A stretch of 64,000 nucleotides of DNA, taken from positions 806,001 to 870,000 of the forward strand of contig NZ_CP022242.1 of NCBI RefSeq assembly GCF_003351865.1. Reading direction: 5' to 3'. The translations under genes were made by a program, and so were the position numbers. Below the pieces are notes generated by a model. The model saw only the letters and a list, made by a program, of their open reading frames with translations. It was not told the origin of the DNA and did no database searches. Origin of the DNA: Methanofervidicoccus sp. A16 (lineage in GTDB: Archaea > AGJL01 > Methanococci > Methanococcales > Methanococcaceae). The number at the start of each line of letters is the position of its first letter. Positions within the stretch are counted from its first letter, which is position 1. Positions 1 to 9,296 of this stretch are shown piece by piece.

Positions 1-362
1 TATTTAAAAATAAGCCCCATAAAAAGACATACTTGGCACTTGTGGAATGTGAGGAGGAAGTTTCCGATGAGGAACTTTCAGAGTTAGAGAAAAAATTGGA
101 GAATTTAACCATCTACCAGAGGACTCCTCAACGTGTATCCCATAGAAGGGCTGATCTAGTGAGGATCCGTAAGGTATACAAGGTATGGGCGGAGAGGGTG
201 GATCCTAAGAGGTTTAAACTCAAGATATACTGTGATGGAGGGTTGTATATAAAAGAATTAATCAGTGGAGACGAGGGAAGAACCACTCCTTCAGTTTCAG
301 AGATTCTTAATAAAAAATGCGTATGTAAAGAGTTAGATGTTTTGAAGGTTCATGATGAATAA
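1..362 (+). CDS. pus10: tRNA pseudouridine synthase Pus10, C-terminal end (partial)
   Basis: This reading frame is open to the left edge, so only the last ~120 residues are present. The segment YQRTPQRVSHRRADLVR followed by GGLYIKELISGDEGRTTPS is characteristic of the C-terminal catalytic half of archaeal Pus10, which makes pseudouridine at positions 54 and 55 of tRNA. The catalytic Asp and the N-terminal THUMP-like part lie outside the window. A TTG at 33 is an internal leucine codon, not a start, because similarity continues upstream of it. The order pus10, L21e, rpoF, DUF655 fits an archaeal information-processing neighbourhood, although about 1.46 kb of repeat-bearing DNA separates this gene from L21e here. 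Confidence 0.9.
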   Translation, partial: FKNKPHKKTYLALVECEEEVSDEELSELEKKLENLTIYQRTPQRVSHRRADLVRIRKVYKVWAERVDPKRFKLKIYCDGGLYIKELISGDEGRTTPSVSEILNKKCVCKELDVLKVHDE

Positions 363-671
363 CATTATCTTTATTGCTAATATGTAGTAGTTATTCTAGT
401 TGTTATCAAGACAAAAAATAATAATTAAAAAATAATTAATAAAAAAATAGAAAAAAGATTAATAAAAGAAATAAAAACTCTTCTTAAAGGATGGATTGAT
501 AAAAATCTCCAGTTTTTCTAGTATGCAGAATAATTTAAGAGACAAAGATTATATTTTTTTATTTTTTTACCATATTTTGTCTTTTTTAGGTATTAACACT
601 TTTTAAAACATTTTATTTTTTATAATATTTAATTTTATTACTCTTTTTTTATTATTATAATAATTTAAATA
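363..671. other. AT-rich intergenic DNA, nothing recognised
   Basis: AT-rich sequence between the pus10 stop and the first repeat element. No open frame of credible composition, no tRNA-like fold and no terminal motif of the repeat families was seen here. Confidence 0.5.
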
Positions 672-922
672 ACCCTAGTCCCCACCAGTGATAATATAAA
701 ATAATAATAAAATAAGAAATTAATAATAAAATACGAAATAAGGATAAAACTAAAAAATTAAAAAGTAACCCTACTTGTTCTTCAGTGTCCAAAAAAGGTT
801 ATATTTTATTTTTTACCTCTATCGGAATTTTATTCCTTTTATTATCCCTCTTAAAACTTTTATAATTTTTATCATAATAATAATTATTATATTTTTAATC
901 ACAATCTTGATGGGAATTGGGA
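672..922 (-). repeat. F3 repeat element (MITE-like), most complete copy
   Basis: The element begins with ACCCTAGTCCCCACCA and ends with TGATGGGAATTGGGAT, an imperfect inverted pair like the ends of families F1 and F2. Its right half (TCTTAAAA...ATCACAATCTTGATGGG) recurs at 49034-49130, and in the other orientation at 52837-52967 and 63481-63611. The interior holds CCCTACTTGTTCTTCAGTGTCC-like sequence (about 768-790) that also occurs alone in several other intergenic regions. A 69-codon open frame inside it is low-complexity Ile/Phe sequence and is not accepted as a gene. Confidence 0.6.
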
Positions 923-1019
923 TTTTATTTATTTTTATCATAAATTACAGTTATAAACAGAACACTATTTTAAAAATATCATAAATATCATATCTAAATA
1001 AAAAAATAAGAATTTATTA

Positions 1020-1370
1020 ACCTTAGTTCCCACCAAGTAGTGATTAAAGGACAATGAAAAAATGAAAAATAATAATAATTGTTATAATAATAAAAATCAT
1101 GATTAAAATGATCAGTATAGAACTATATAAAAACTATTAAACATTCTAGGATCTTTCTGATCACTTAGATAAGATAGAAAATCCTATTCTGGTATTCACT
1201 ATACTAGAAGGTTTACAGAGGATCATTCTCCTTCAATATTATTTTTAAAATTTTGTATCTAGGATAATAGAAGTTTTTATTTTAAAAGTTTTTTCTTATT
1301 TTCTTATTTTTATTATTTTTATAATTATCCTTATTATTTTTTAAATTATCATTTTGATGGGAACTAGGGT
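1020..1370 (+). repeat. F1 repeat element (MITE-like), 351 bp
   Basis: Ends are ACCTTAGTTCCCACCA on the left and TTGATGGGAACTAGGGT on the right, forming terminal inverted repeats of about 16 bp. The conserved F1 core lies at about 1148-1265: GATCTTTCTGA, then GAAAATCCTATTCTGGTATTC, then AGAGGATCATTCTCC. The core is shared with the copies at 4777, 20485 and 23669 in the same orientation and with minus-strand copies at 53505, 54030 and 59591. No convincing target-site duplication is visible at this copy. Confidence 0.75.
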
Positions 1371-1826
1371 TTTAAATTTTTATTTAATTTTAATTATTAT
1401 ATTTTTTTAAGATCCTTAATTAATTCTTATCCATAACTATAGAATAAAAATAAAAATATTTAAAAAATAAAAAACCTCTTATTATTATTTTAGGTGCAAA
1501 TTTTGAAAGTGAAAGAGATATAAAATATCTTTTCTACCCTAAACATTGGAAAACGTGAAACCTTTTCTCTTCTCTTTTGGTTATATCTACTAAATAATTT
1601 TTTATTATAACAGATTCTCTTACCTTATTTTTTAGTATTTAAAAATACCCTAAAATTAATAAAATAATAACTTCCACACACAATATAGATAGAGTTTCAT
1701 TTTCCTCTTTATTCAATACTATTTAATTAATTTTAACAAAAACTAAAATATACAATAATAATCTTTTTATAGTTGATTGGTAAATTATAATTTTCATTAT
1801 CAATATAGAAATAAGGAGGAGTGAGT
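1371..1826. other. Leader/promoter region of the L21e cluster
   Basis: AT-rich. An imperfect inverted repeat AGATATAAAATATCT lies at about 1517-1531. AT-rich TATA-like stretches precede L21e, but I cannot choose one promoter. A good Shine-Dalgarno GGAGGA lies at 1815-1820. Confidence 0.35.
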
Positions 1827-2123
1827 ATGGTACAGAGGAGTGAAGGTTTTAGGAGTAAAACAAGAAAAAAACTTAAGAAACACCCAAGAGAGAAGGGAAT
1901 ATATCCTATTACAAGGGCGTTAAAGGAGTACAAAGTAGGAGATATTGTTCACATTGTAATAGATCCTTCAGTACATAAGGGTATGCCCCATCCAAAGTTT
2001 CATGGAAGGACTGGTACTGTAGTTGGACAGAGAGGAAGGGCGTTTATTGTTAGAGTTAGAGATGGAGGAAAATACAAAGATATTATAGTTAGACCTCAAC
2101 ATCTAAGAGAGTATAGAGGGTAA
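1827..2123 (+). CDS. rpl21e: 50S ribosomal protein L21e
   Basis: 98 residues, the usual length of archaeal/eukaryotic L21e. Signature segments are [11 protein letters not shown] near the N-terminus, then [19 protein letters not shown], then [10 protein letters not shown] and a basic C-terminus ending [10 protein letters not shown]. It is a protein of the large ribosomal subunit. A GTG two codons upstream (1821) is possible, but ATG at 1827 sits six bases after GGAGGA and gives the family length, so it is preferred. It is followed 25 bases later by rpoF, probably cotranscribed. Confidence 0.95.
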   Translation: MVQRSEGFRSKTRKKLKKHPREKGIYPITRALKEYKVGDIVHIVIDPSVHKGMPHPKFHGRTGTVVGQRGRAFIVRVRDGGKYKDIIVRPQHLREYRG

Positions 2124-2148
2124 ATTAAAAAAATAAATTTGGATTACT

Positions 2149-2478
2149 ATGATAGGGAAGAAGTTGATCTCTGAGAGATACGTTACCATATCCCAGTCGA
2201 AGGAGATATTTATTAACAGTAGGAGAAATTACGAGGAAATGCCCTACGAATTAAGTTGTGCACTTAATTACTTAGAAAAATTTGCAAAGTTAAGTGCTGA
2301 AGAGGCTGAAAAGTTATTGAATGAACTAAGAAGTTTAGGATTGGATGAAAGAACTAGTGTTAAAATAGTGGATCTACTTCCAAAGGACGAGGAGGATTTA
2401 AAGGTAATATTCTACAAGTCCGATCTTCCAGAGAATACTGAGGAAATACTAAACACAGTCCGTAAATATATCGAATAA
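2149..2478 (+). CDS. rpoF: RNA polymerase subunit F (Rpb4-like)
   Basis: 109 residues. The family pairs with subunit E (Rpb7) to form the polymerase stalk that contacts nascent RNA. Recognisable features are the N-terminal IGKKLISERYVTISQSKEI segment, the middle MPYELSCALNYLEKFAKL helix and the C-terminal HRDC-like helices with LLPKDEEDLKVIFYK. It lies between L21e and DUF655, the arrangement usual in euryarchaea. The ribosome binding site is weak, which agrees with translation from a cotranscript with L21e. Confidence 0.92.
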   Translation: MIGKKLISERYVTISQSKEIFINSRRNYEEMPYELSCALNYLEKFAKLSAEEAEKLLNELRSLGLDERTSVKIVDLLPKDEEDLKVIFYKSDLPENTEEILNTVRKYIE

Positions 2479-2557
2479 TTATTTTTCTGATATCTATTAA
2501 ATTTCTTAATTGATCTTTTTTTCTATTTTTATCTTTAAATTTCAGAGGGTGTATTGT

Positions 2558-3139
2558 ATGAAAAAATATAGAGGTAAGAAGAGAGTCTTTGAGAATTACG
2601 CTTATGTATTGGATTTTTTACCCTATGGGTATCCAGAGGAGAATATTCCCCTACATCAGAGAAAACCTATAGCCCAGGGATTTGGTGAAAAACAGTTTGT
2701 ACTCATGGAGATGATTATAAAAAAGGATCAAACTGTAGATCTGGCTGAGAGGGTATATATTGGTAGAGGTAAGAGGGATAAGGTGGAATATATCTCAAGA
2801 ACTCTAAACTATGAAGATCTAACACCTACTGCAAAAACTGAATTACTGTACGTTATAATGGAGGCAGTTAAACGTAACGAGAAGAGGTTTGTAAATTTTA
2901 TCAACACATGTCAACCTATAACAACAAGGTTACATACACTCCAACTTTTACCTGGAGTCGGTAAAACACTTATGTGGAAGATACTGGAGGAGAGGGAGAA
3001 GAAACCCTTTGAAAGTTTTGAGGATATAGAGAAGAGAATCCATAGGAACCTACTAAATGCCATAGCGAAGAGGATTGAGGAGGAGTTAAAAGAACCACAG
3101 AAGTACTACCTATTCGTTAAGTGGAAAGAAAAGGAGTAA
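2558..3139 (+). CDS. DUF655 family protein (putative nucleic-acid binding)
   Basis: 193 residues from ATG 2558. This start follows GAGGGTG, and the frame upstream of it is a Phe/Ile-rich non-coding extension. The family is archaeal, of unproven function, and predicted to bind RNA. It has an N-terminal OB/S1-like region (YAYVLDFLPYG, VLMEMIIKK, ERVYIGRG) and a C-terminal helix-hairpin-helix-like region around LQLLPGVGKTLMWKILEERE. In related genomes ksgA often follows this gene; here the next gene is argD on the opposite strand, so the usual cluster is broken. Confidence 0.85.
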   Translation: MKKYRGKKRVFENYAYVLDFLPYGYPEENIPLHQRKPIAQGFGEKQFVLMEMIIKKDQTVDLAERVYIGRGKRDKVEYISRTLNYEDLTPTAKTELLYVIMEAVKRNEKRFVNFINTCQPITTRLHTLQLLPGVGKTLMWKILEEREKKPFESFEDIEKRIHRNLLNAIAKRIEEELKEPQKYYLFVKWKEKE

Positions 3140-3142
3140 TAT

Positions 3143-4360
3143 TTATCTCTCTATCTCGGAGAATACCTCATCCAAGGCATCTACAAGGGCATCTATATGC
3201 TCCCTCTCTATAATAAGAGGTGGGAGGAACCTTAACACTCTTTCCGCTGTACAGTTTATTAGATAACCTTTTTCAAGGATCTTTTTAACAATATCTCTAC
3301 CTTCGAAGGACAACTCCATACCTAACATAAGACCCATACCTCTAACCTCTTTTATAAATGAGTACTTACTCTGTAGATCCCTCAACTTTTTTATGAAGTA
3401 CTCTCCCATCTCCTCTACATGTGTTAGAAGATCCTCCACAATACTTAAGGTAACATAGGCACTTACACAGGCTAATGGGTTGCCACCGAAGGTAGATCCA
3501 TGACTTCCAGGTGTGAAAGTTTCAGCAACCTCCTCTTTAGCCAAGGTAGCTCCTATAGGAATTCCGCCACCAAGGGCCTTTGCCAACGTTAGTATATCAG
3601 GTTTAACATCGTAGTGTTGATAGGCAAACATCTTTCCTGTTCTCCCTATACCACACTGTACTTCGTCGAATATGAGAAGAATACCCTTATCATCACATAT
3701 ATCTCTGACACCCTTTAGGTATTCCTTATCTGCAACATGTATTCCACCCTCTCCCTGAACAGGCTCTATCATTATCCCTGTAGTTTTATTAGATATACTC
3801 TCCATCAGTTTATCCAAGTTGTTAAAGGGCACGTACTTAAATCCCTCTGGAAGAGGTTCAAAACCTTTCTGATACTCTACCTTTGGAGTTGCAGTTATAG
3901 TTGCTAAGGTCCTTCCATGGAATCCTCTCTCCATAGTTATTATCTCTCCCTCTCCTATTCCCATCTTTTTACCGTATCTTCTTGCAAGTTTTATTGCACA
4001 CTCATTTGCCTCTGCACCACTGTTTGAGAAGAAGACTTTATCCAGCCCTGAAAGATATGCAAGTTTTTTTGCCAACTTCACTTGGGGAATGGTGTAGTAT
4101 AGGTTAGATACGTGGATGAGGGTTTCAAGTTGTTTTTTTACATTTTCTACCAACTTTGGGTTGCAGTGACCTATATTGTTTACACCGATCCCTGAGATAA
4201 AGTCTACATATCTTCTACCTTTAACATCTTCTACATAGACACCGTTACCTCTTATAAGTACTACAGGGAGTCTTCCATAGGTGCTCATTATATATTTTTT
4301 CTCCTCTTCTATTATGGTATTTTCATCTACATCTTTGTATATCTCTTGAAAGATATCCAT
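3143..4360 (-). CDS. argD: Acetylornithine aminotransferase
   Basis: 405 residues, a class-III PLP aminotransferase that converts N-acetylglutamate semialdehyde to N-acetylornithine in arginine synthesis; some archaeal members also act on lysine intermediates. Visible motifs are FISGIGVNNIGHCNP, NSGAEANECAIKLAR, FDEVQCGIGRTGKMFA and the PLP-lysine segment LTLAKALGGGIP. ATG at 4360 is chosen because GGTGA lies five bases upstream; a TTG at 4372 would add four residues. argB lies about 58 kb away, so the arginine genes are dispersed. A perfect 22-bp palindrome lies about 105 bp upstream. Confidence 0.93.
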   Translation of the reverse strand: MDIFQEIYKDVDENTIIEEEKKYIMSTYGRLPVVLIRGNGVYVEDVKGRRYVDFISGIGVNNIGHCNPKLVENVKKQLETLIHVSNLYYTIPQVKLAKKLAYLSGLDKVFFSNSGAEANECAIKLARRYGKKMGIGEGEIITMERGFHGRTLATITATPKVEYQKGFEPLPEGFKYVPFNNLDKLMESISNKTTGIMIEPVQGEGGIHVADKEYLKGVRDICDDKGILLIFDEVQCGIGRTGKMFAYQHYDVKPDILTLAKALGGGIPIGATLAKEEVAETFTPGSHGSTFGGNPLACVSAYVTLSIVEDLLTHVEEMGEYFIKKLRDLQSKYSFIKEVRGMGLMLGMELSFEGRDIVKKILEKGYLINCTAERVLRFLPPLIIEREHIDALVDALDEVFSEIER

Positions 4361-4776
4361 AGGTTTCACCAAATTACTATTATCTAAAGTATATTCTGGA
4401 TTTAAAAATAGTAATTATAAAAATTTATTAAATATATAAAAATTATAAAATTTAAGAAAAAATAGTAATATCTTAAGATATTACTTACATAATATCATAA
4501 TTACCTAATATCCACAATACCAACCTTATTTAAAGGAATTTATTACTTTTTTAATGTTTAAAGGTGGTTTAAAAAATATTAATCTGTTTTTTATTATTAA
4601 CATTATTTTATTTATTATTTTTATCCCATAAGATTTTTAATATTGATAGAATAATTCCTTTCCATCTAAGACTTCTTAACTGAAAATAAATCTTGAAAAT
4701 ATGTAATTTTTATTTTTTAAGTATATTTTGAAATTTTTAATTAACATTATCCTGTTTACATTAGTTTTTTATTTAT
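4361..4776. other. argD upstream region
   Basis: On the minus strand a TATA-like TTTTTATATATTTAAT lies at about 4425-4440, followed upstream by a 22-bp palindrome (4464-4485). The rest up to the F1 element is AT-rich, without a credible gene. Confidence 0.45.
4464..4485. promoter_or_regulatory. Perfect 22-bp palindrome upstream of argD
   Basis: The left half AGTAATATCTT is followed directly by its exact reverse complement AAGATATTACT. It lies about 30 bp upstream of the TATA-like box of argD. Position and symmetry suggest the binding site of a dimeric regulator; this is an inference. Confidence 0.5.
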
Positions 4777-5142
4777 ACCTTAGTTCCCACCAAGTGTGAT
4801 TAAAAGAATAATAAAAAGATAATAAATTGTTATAATAAAAATCATAATGAAAATAACCAATATAAAAATCATTAAATATCCTAAGATCTTTCCGGAACCC
4901 TTAGTTAAGATAGAAGATCTTATGATCTTATTCTGAATTCCTATATTAGAAAATCTTCAAAGGATCATTCTCCTCCAATCTCCTTTTTAAATTTTATATT
5001 TGATAATGATAGAAGTTAGAAGTTTTTTTATTTTTTAAACATTTTTATTTTATTATTTATTTTTAAATTTTCTTTTTTATCATAATTATTTTTTTATAAT
5101 TCTTATTATTTTTTAAACTATCCTTTTGATGGGAACTAGGGT
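4777..5142 (+). repeat. F1 repeat element, 366 bp, with 9-bp flanking direct repeat
   Basis: Left end ACCTTAGTTCCCACCA, right end TGATGGGAACTAGGGT. The core at about 4890-4990 contains GATCTTTCCGGAA, TTATTCTGAATTCC, AAAGGATCATTCTCCTCC. The base run TTTATTTAT occurs directly before the element (4768-4776) and directly after it (5143-5151), as expected for a 9-bp target-site duplication, although the sequence is AT-rich. It lies between convergent-side ends of argD upstream DNA and flaJ. Confidence 0.75.
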
Positions 5143-5253
5143 TTTATTTATCTTTGATGAAAATTAGCATAATGATTATTTTTTGTAATTTTTTAATTAA
5201 AAATCTTAAAAAATAATAAAATAATAAAGAAATATCGATTACCCACTATTATT

Positions 5254-6933
5254 TTAGTAAATAGGTATATTTACTCCAAGTATCTTATTTATCAACAATT
5301 CTGCACCGATAGACACCAAGGAAGATATCCATACCATTATAACAAAGTGATAGAGTAGAACTTGAGGATGTCCCCCATCTGTTACTTTGATCAAGTACGC
5401 TGAAACTAAGGAATAAACTAATAAACATCCGTACATGAGATAGGAGATAATGGAAAGATCTCCTGGTGTCATAATATTTATAATAGATATCATAGCCTCA
5501 GGAATTTCAAGGGAGTTATAAAGTTTATTTACCATGTATGCTACACCATAGGAGGCAAAGAGTGCCAAGGCCAGTCCTCCTGCAAGTCCATAAACTATAG
5601 CGGTAAACTGTTCAACACTTTGATATTTAGATTTTCTTAAATTAATTATCTTACGAAAGTTATCGCCAATAATTTCTGCAGCTTTTCCAGCATCTCCTCC
5701 TAGAAAAACACACCTCTCAAACATCTCTGAAAATAACTGTATAAGATAACTACAGGTCTCTACACCGAAGAGTTTCCAGGCTTTCTGGTTATCTATCCTT
5801 ACAGCTACTCTTTTATATAGTCTCTCTAAATCCTTAGTAAGGGGACCAAAATCATGAGAGGAGAGATATTTCAAAGAATCTGTCATTCCTCCTCCTTTTG
5901 CACTAACAGATTCTCCCAAAGATCTTAGAAATCCTGGAAAGTGGAATTCTTTTCTTATAACTAAATTTTCCTCTTTTTTAGCAACATATCCAGCAATAAA
6001 GAGAGGGGTAAATCCCAATGCAACTAGTATTTGATAGGGGATATTCTGAAGTTCAGGTATCTTTGCTATATATTTACCTCCCAATAATACACCCATAGCT
6101 ATTAGAGTTAAAATTATAGATATTATTAGATACTTTCTAAGTTTTTTATCTACTGCAGTGAGTATGTCTGCAGTGTGCCACAACCTATCTGAGGGCATCT
6201 TATTTTTTATAATATAGACTAAACATATTTCAAATACTATAAATCCAAAAATAGCCAAGGTTACTGCAGTTACAAAATTGTAATGGACTATAAAAGGAGC
6301 GATCACTGCAAAGGTTACGAAGAATGCCAGGGATGTGATAGCACTGATGTATATCTCTTTAAACATATCTAAGGTGTAAAGTGCCCTTCTGTAGAATGCG
6401 GCGTAATCGTTCATTACTATGCTCTGTTCCTTCATTAAGAAATCTTTAAGATCCTCACCACTATCTAGAGAGTAGGCCATCCTATCTAAGAAATCTGCAA
6501 ATTCACTACTGGGAGTTTTCTGGGCTAAAAATCTACAAGCCTCGGCAAGGGATTGATTCCATCTTTTTACCAGTACGTAAATTTTTCTAGACTCCTCCGC
6601 CAACTGTCCAAGTTCCTCCTTTTCAGATGCTAACATTTTAAGTAGTTCTTTTCTATCGAGATCTGTAATTGAAAGTACTCCAAACTTTGTAATGAATATG
6701 TGTAATTTTTCATTTATCTTGTTTTTTTGAGAGTCTAACTCTATGAGAGGGTATCCTATGGCACTGACCAATATTAACAGTGGGATAAGTAATACTAACA
6801 CTCTTACATATCCTGTAAAGTATGTTAAGCCTATTACAGTAAGGACTATTGAAACTATAAGTGCAGGGAGGACATACCTTAGCAGGTATTTTTTTGGAGT
6901 AAGCCCTACTTTATACAGGATATCAAAAAACAT
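5254..6933 (-). CDS. flaJ: Archaellum platform protein FlaJ (ArlJ)
   Basis: 559 residues. FlaJ is the polytopic membrane platform of the archaellum motor and belongs to the TadC/GspF superfamily; it partners with the ATPase FlaI. Hydrophobic segments are visible near residues 18-60 (including LVLLIPLLILVSAIGYPLI), about 195-250, about 270-320 and near the C-terminus (IVYGLAGGLALALFASYGV, ISYLMYGCLLVYSLVSAYLI). The cytoplasmic domains contain conserved charged helices such as FPGFLRSLGESVSAKGGGM. It is the last gene of the archaellum operon, nine bases after flaI. Confidence 0.93.
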   Translation of the reverse strand: MFFDILYKVGLTPKKYLLRYVLPALIVSIVLTVIGLTYFTGYVRVLVLLIPLLILVSAIGYPLIELDSQKNKINEKLHIFITKFGVLSITDLDRKELLKMLASEKEELGQLAEESRKIYVLVKRWNQSLAEACRFLAQKTPSSEFADFLDRMAYSLDSGEDLKDFLMKEQSIVMNDYAAFYRRALYTLDMFKEIYISAITSLAFFVTFAVIAPFIVHYNFVTAVTLAIFGFIVFEICLVYIIKNKMPSDRLWHTADILTAVDKKLRKYLIISIILTLIAMGVLLGGKYIAKIPELQNIPYQILVALGFTPLFIAGYVAKKEENLVIRKEFHFPGFLRSLGESVSAKGGGMTDSLKYLSSHDFGPLTKDLERLYKRVAVRIDNQKAWKLFGVETCSYLIQLFSEMFERCVFLGGDAGKAAEIIGDNFRKIINLRKSKYQSVEQFTAIVYGLAGGLALALFASYGVAYMVNKLYNSLEIPEAMISIINIMTPGDLSIISYLMYGCLLVYSLVSAYLIKVTDGGHPQVLLYHFVIMVWISSLVSIGAELLINKILGVNIPIY

Positions 6934-6942
6934 AGTCTCACC

Positions 6943-8577
6943 TTAAATTGGGAATGGTAATCCTTCCAATCCTCTTTCGTAGAAGTTCCAAATAATATCT
7001 AAAACTTCGTAGTATCCAAAGATCTTTCTTGCAATCATCTCTTCAAGTATTCGTTTTCTCAATTCCAACTCGTTATATATCTCTCTAGGGTCTTCGTAAC
7101 CTGCAACTTTTGCAATCTTATCTTCAAGGATATAACTGTTGTTAATTCCAGTAAAGACATGTTTATCATCGTGTGGATCCCATTCGAAAACCCTTCTGGT
7201 AATTACACCATCTACCTCTTTGTAGTATCCTTCAATCTCTTCAACACCAACAACTCTTCTCAACAGTTTACCTCTAGTATATACTGCAAGTTGGAATAGG
7301 GCTACATTTAGGTTATCCATAAAGGTTAGTGGAATGTTGATAGGTTCTCCATTCAACCTTTGGATCATCTTCTTAATATTTGCAGCGTGGAAGGTGGAAA
7401 GGACAGGGTGCCCAGTCTGCATAGCCTGGAATGCTACAGCCCCCTCTACACTCCTTATCTCTCCAACGATAATATAGTTAGGTCTAGACCTCAATGCCGC
7501 CCTTAAAAGATCGAAGAGTGTAACTCTACTCTCTTCAGGCCCTCTCTCTCTAGTTAGTAACTGCTGCCATACAGGATGGGGGGCCTTTACCTCTGCAGTA
7601 TCCTCACATGAGAATATCTTAGATCTTGGTTTAATGAAAGGTAGTATAGCGTTTAACGTTGTAGTTTTACCAGAGGCAGTCTCTCCACAGATAAATATAC
7701 TCATCCCATACTCCAAACAGAGCCATAGATAGGCTGCAGTTTGTGCAGACATTGTTCCCCAACTGATGATCTGGGTAATACTGATTGGAACCTCTGTAAA
7801 TTTCCTAATAGTAAATGATGGACCCTTTAGGGACACATCTGTAGAGTAAATTATGTTTATTCTTGAACCATCTGGGAGGGATCCGTCGACAATAGGATTT
7901 GCATCTGATACAGGCCTCCCCATCCTTTCACATAGGTTTTTTAGATAGTCGGCAAGTTCCCTATCGCTATCCCATGTGATATTGGTGGGAAGCATGTCAA
8001 ATATCTTATGGACTATATGACAGGCATGGGCGCCTATTACATGTATATCCTCTATATAAGGATCTCTCTTAATAGGTTCAAGTTCTCCCAACCCTATTAA
8101 GTCTCTTTTTAATAAGTATAGGAATTTGTCTCTCTCAAATTTTGTAAGTTCTATTTTTCCAGTACTGAATAATCTAGATAGTATATTTTTCTTTTTTTTA
8201 TTCTCCACTACTTTTGTAACCTTATTAAATAGGTTAGTTAATACTCTTTCAAATTCCTCGTCATCTTCTGGAGAATCTTCATAAGGAGCATATTCCAACA
8301 GTTTATCCATGATTTTTTTATACAGTAACTTCTCTTCGTGGGTTTCCAACCTGGGCTCTATGACAATATATTTAGTTTTTACCTCGGGAGAACCAAATAT
8401 ATGGATAAAAATAGGATCGCCAATAGGGTATATAATATTGGGGTATTTTATCTCTTTTAATTCCCTAGAGAGAGATATCATAAATTCAGGTATTTTCAAA
8501 TAAGTTTTTTTGAAATTTTCAACGTACTTACGTAAATGAGGGTTTCTTTTCATACTATTTTTAAATTCATCTGCCAT
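6943..8577 (-). CDS. flaI: Archaellum assembly/rotation ATPase FlaI (ArlI)
   Basis: 544 residues, a type II/IV secretion superfamily ATPase (VirB11/TadA-like) that powers assembly and rotation of the archaellum. Walker A GETASGKT is at residues 298-305. The Asp-box/Walker B region includes RSRPNYIIVGEIRSVEGA and the His-box region TGHPVLSTFHA. The N-terminal ~170 residues carry the variable domain and an acidic stretch (EDSPEDDEEFE). It lies 17 bases after flaH and nine before flaJ, the conserved H-I-J order. Confidence 0.96.
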   Translation of the reverse strand: MADEFKNSMKRNPHLRKYVENFKKTYLKIPEFMISLSRELKEIKYPNIIYPIGDPIFIHIFGSPEVKTKYIVIEPRLETHEEKLLYKKIMDKLLEYAPYEDSPEDDEEFERVLTNLFNKVTKVVENKKKKNILSRLFSTGKIELTKFERDKFLYLLKRDLIGLGELEPIKRDPYIEDIHVIGAHACHIVHKIFDMLPTNITWDSDRELADYLKNLCERMGRPVSDANPIVDGSLPDGSRINIIYSTDVSLKGPSFTIRKFTEVPISITQIISWGTMSAQTAAYLWLCLEYGMSIFICGETASGKTTTLNAILPFIKPRSKIFSCEDTAEVKAPHPVWQQLLTRERGPEESRVTLFDLLRAALRSRPNYIIVGEIRSVEGAVAFQAMQTGHPVLSTFHAANIKKMIQRLNGEPINIPLTFMDNLNVALFQLAVYTRGKLLRRVVGVEEIEGYYKEVDGVITRRVFEWDPHDDKHVFTGINNSYILEDKIAKVAGYEDPREIYNELELRKRILEEMIARKIFGYYEVLDIIWNFYERGLEGLPFPI

Positions 8578-8594
8578 TCTACCACCAATGTAAA

Positions 8595-9287
8595 TTATGC
8601 TACCGAGGATATCTCAACTGCGATACCTAACTTAGGTTCAACTCTGAATACCATAGTTTTTTGATATGGGCCCCTTGCCAAGTTGTACTTTTCTACTTTT
8701 AAAATATTCTTTATATTTCCACCAAAAGTATAGGTTTCTGTCTTCAATACCATTGTCGCAGCTGTTCTAAGCATAGTTAAAATAGACTCAGGTAACTCTT
8801 TTGGATTTACTGTGTAAATTATAATTTTATCCATTGCTGCTATTCTTTTAAAAAAAGCGACTAGGTCGTTTACCTTTACTTCACTAGCATCGTTTATTAT
8901 TAGGGATGATAAACTATCGTATATAATCACGTCTTTTTCGTAAAATTCACGTGTTTCCATAATTTTCCTTAAAAAATCTTCCCTATGAAGATTATCAGCT
9001 ATTAGAGGATATACAGGTATATAGAGTAAAATACCACTTAACAACTTCTTGTTTATATTGTAATTTAACGACATCATCTGTTTTACAAATTCTAAGGTAG
9101 TAAGTTGAGTTGATATATAGGTAACTGAATGGGCATTCTGTAAAAAACCGTAGGTCAGCCTCTGGGCTATTACAGATTTTCCTGTAGATTCTTCCCCCTC
9201 AATAAGTATTATACTACCATAAGGAATACCCCCTCCCAACCTTTTGTGGATATCGTCTCTACTAAGTTCAATTTTTGCAAGTTTCAT
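8595..9287 (-). CDS. flaH: Archaellum RecA-like protein FlaH (ArlH)
   Basis: 230 residues, a KaiC/RecA-fold protein that binds ATP and docks on FlaI at the motor base. Walker A GEESTGKS is at residues 31-38, and a Walker B-like strand VIIYDSLSSL lies near 118-127. In the family the protein binds ATP but is a poor ATPase. It starts with ATG followed by KLAKIELSRDDIHKRLGGG. It sits nine bases downstream of flaG and upstream of flaI. Confidence 0.94.
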   Translation of the reverse strand: MKLAKIELSRDDIHKRLGGGIPYGSIILIEGEESTGKSVIAQRLTYGFLQNAHSVTYISTQLTTLEFVKQMMSLNYNINKKLLSGILLYIPVYPLIADNLHREDFLRKIMETREFYEKDVIIYDSLSSLIINDASEVKVNDLVAFFKRIAAMDKIIIYTVNPKELPESILTMLRTAATMVLKTETYTFGGNIKNILKVEKYNLARGPYQKTMVFRVEPKLGIAVEISSVA

Positions 9288-9296
9288 AAAATCACC

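Noticed and set aside
672-922. Open frame of 69 codons inside the F3 element
   Set aside because: Ile/Phe low-complexity translation of AT-rich DNA; the region is explained by a repeat element and other copies do not keep the frame.
1821-1826. GTG 1821 as start of L21e
   Set aside because: ATG 1827 has better spacing to GGAGGA and gives the usual family length.
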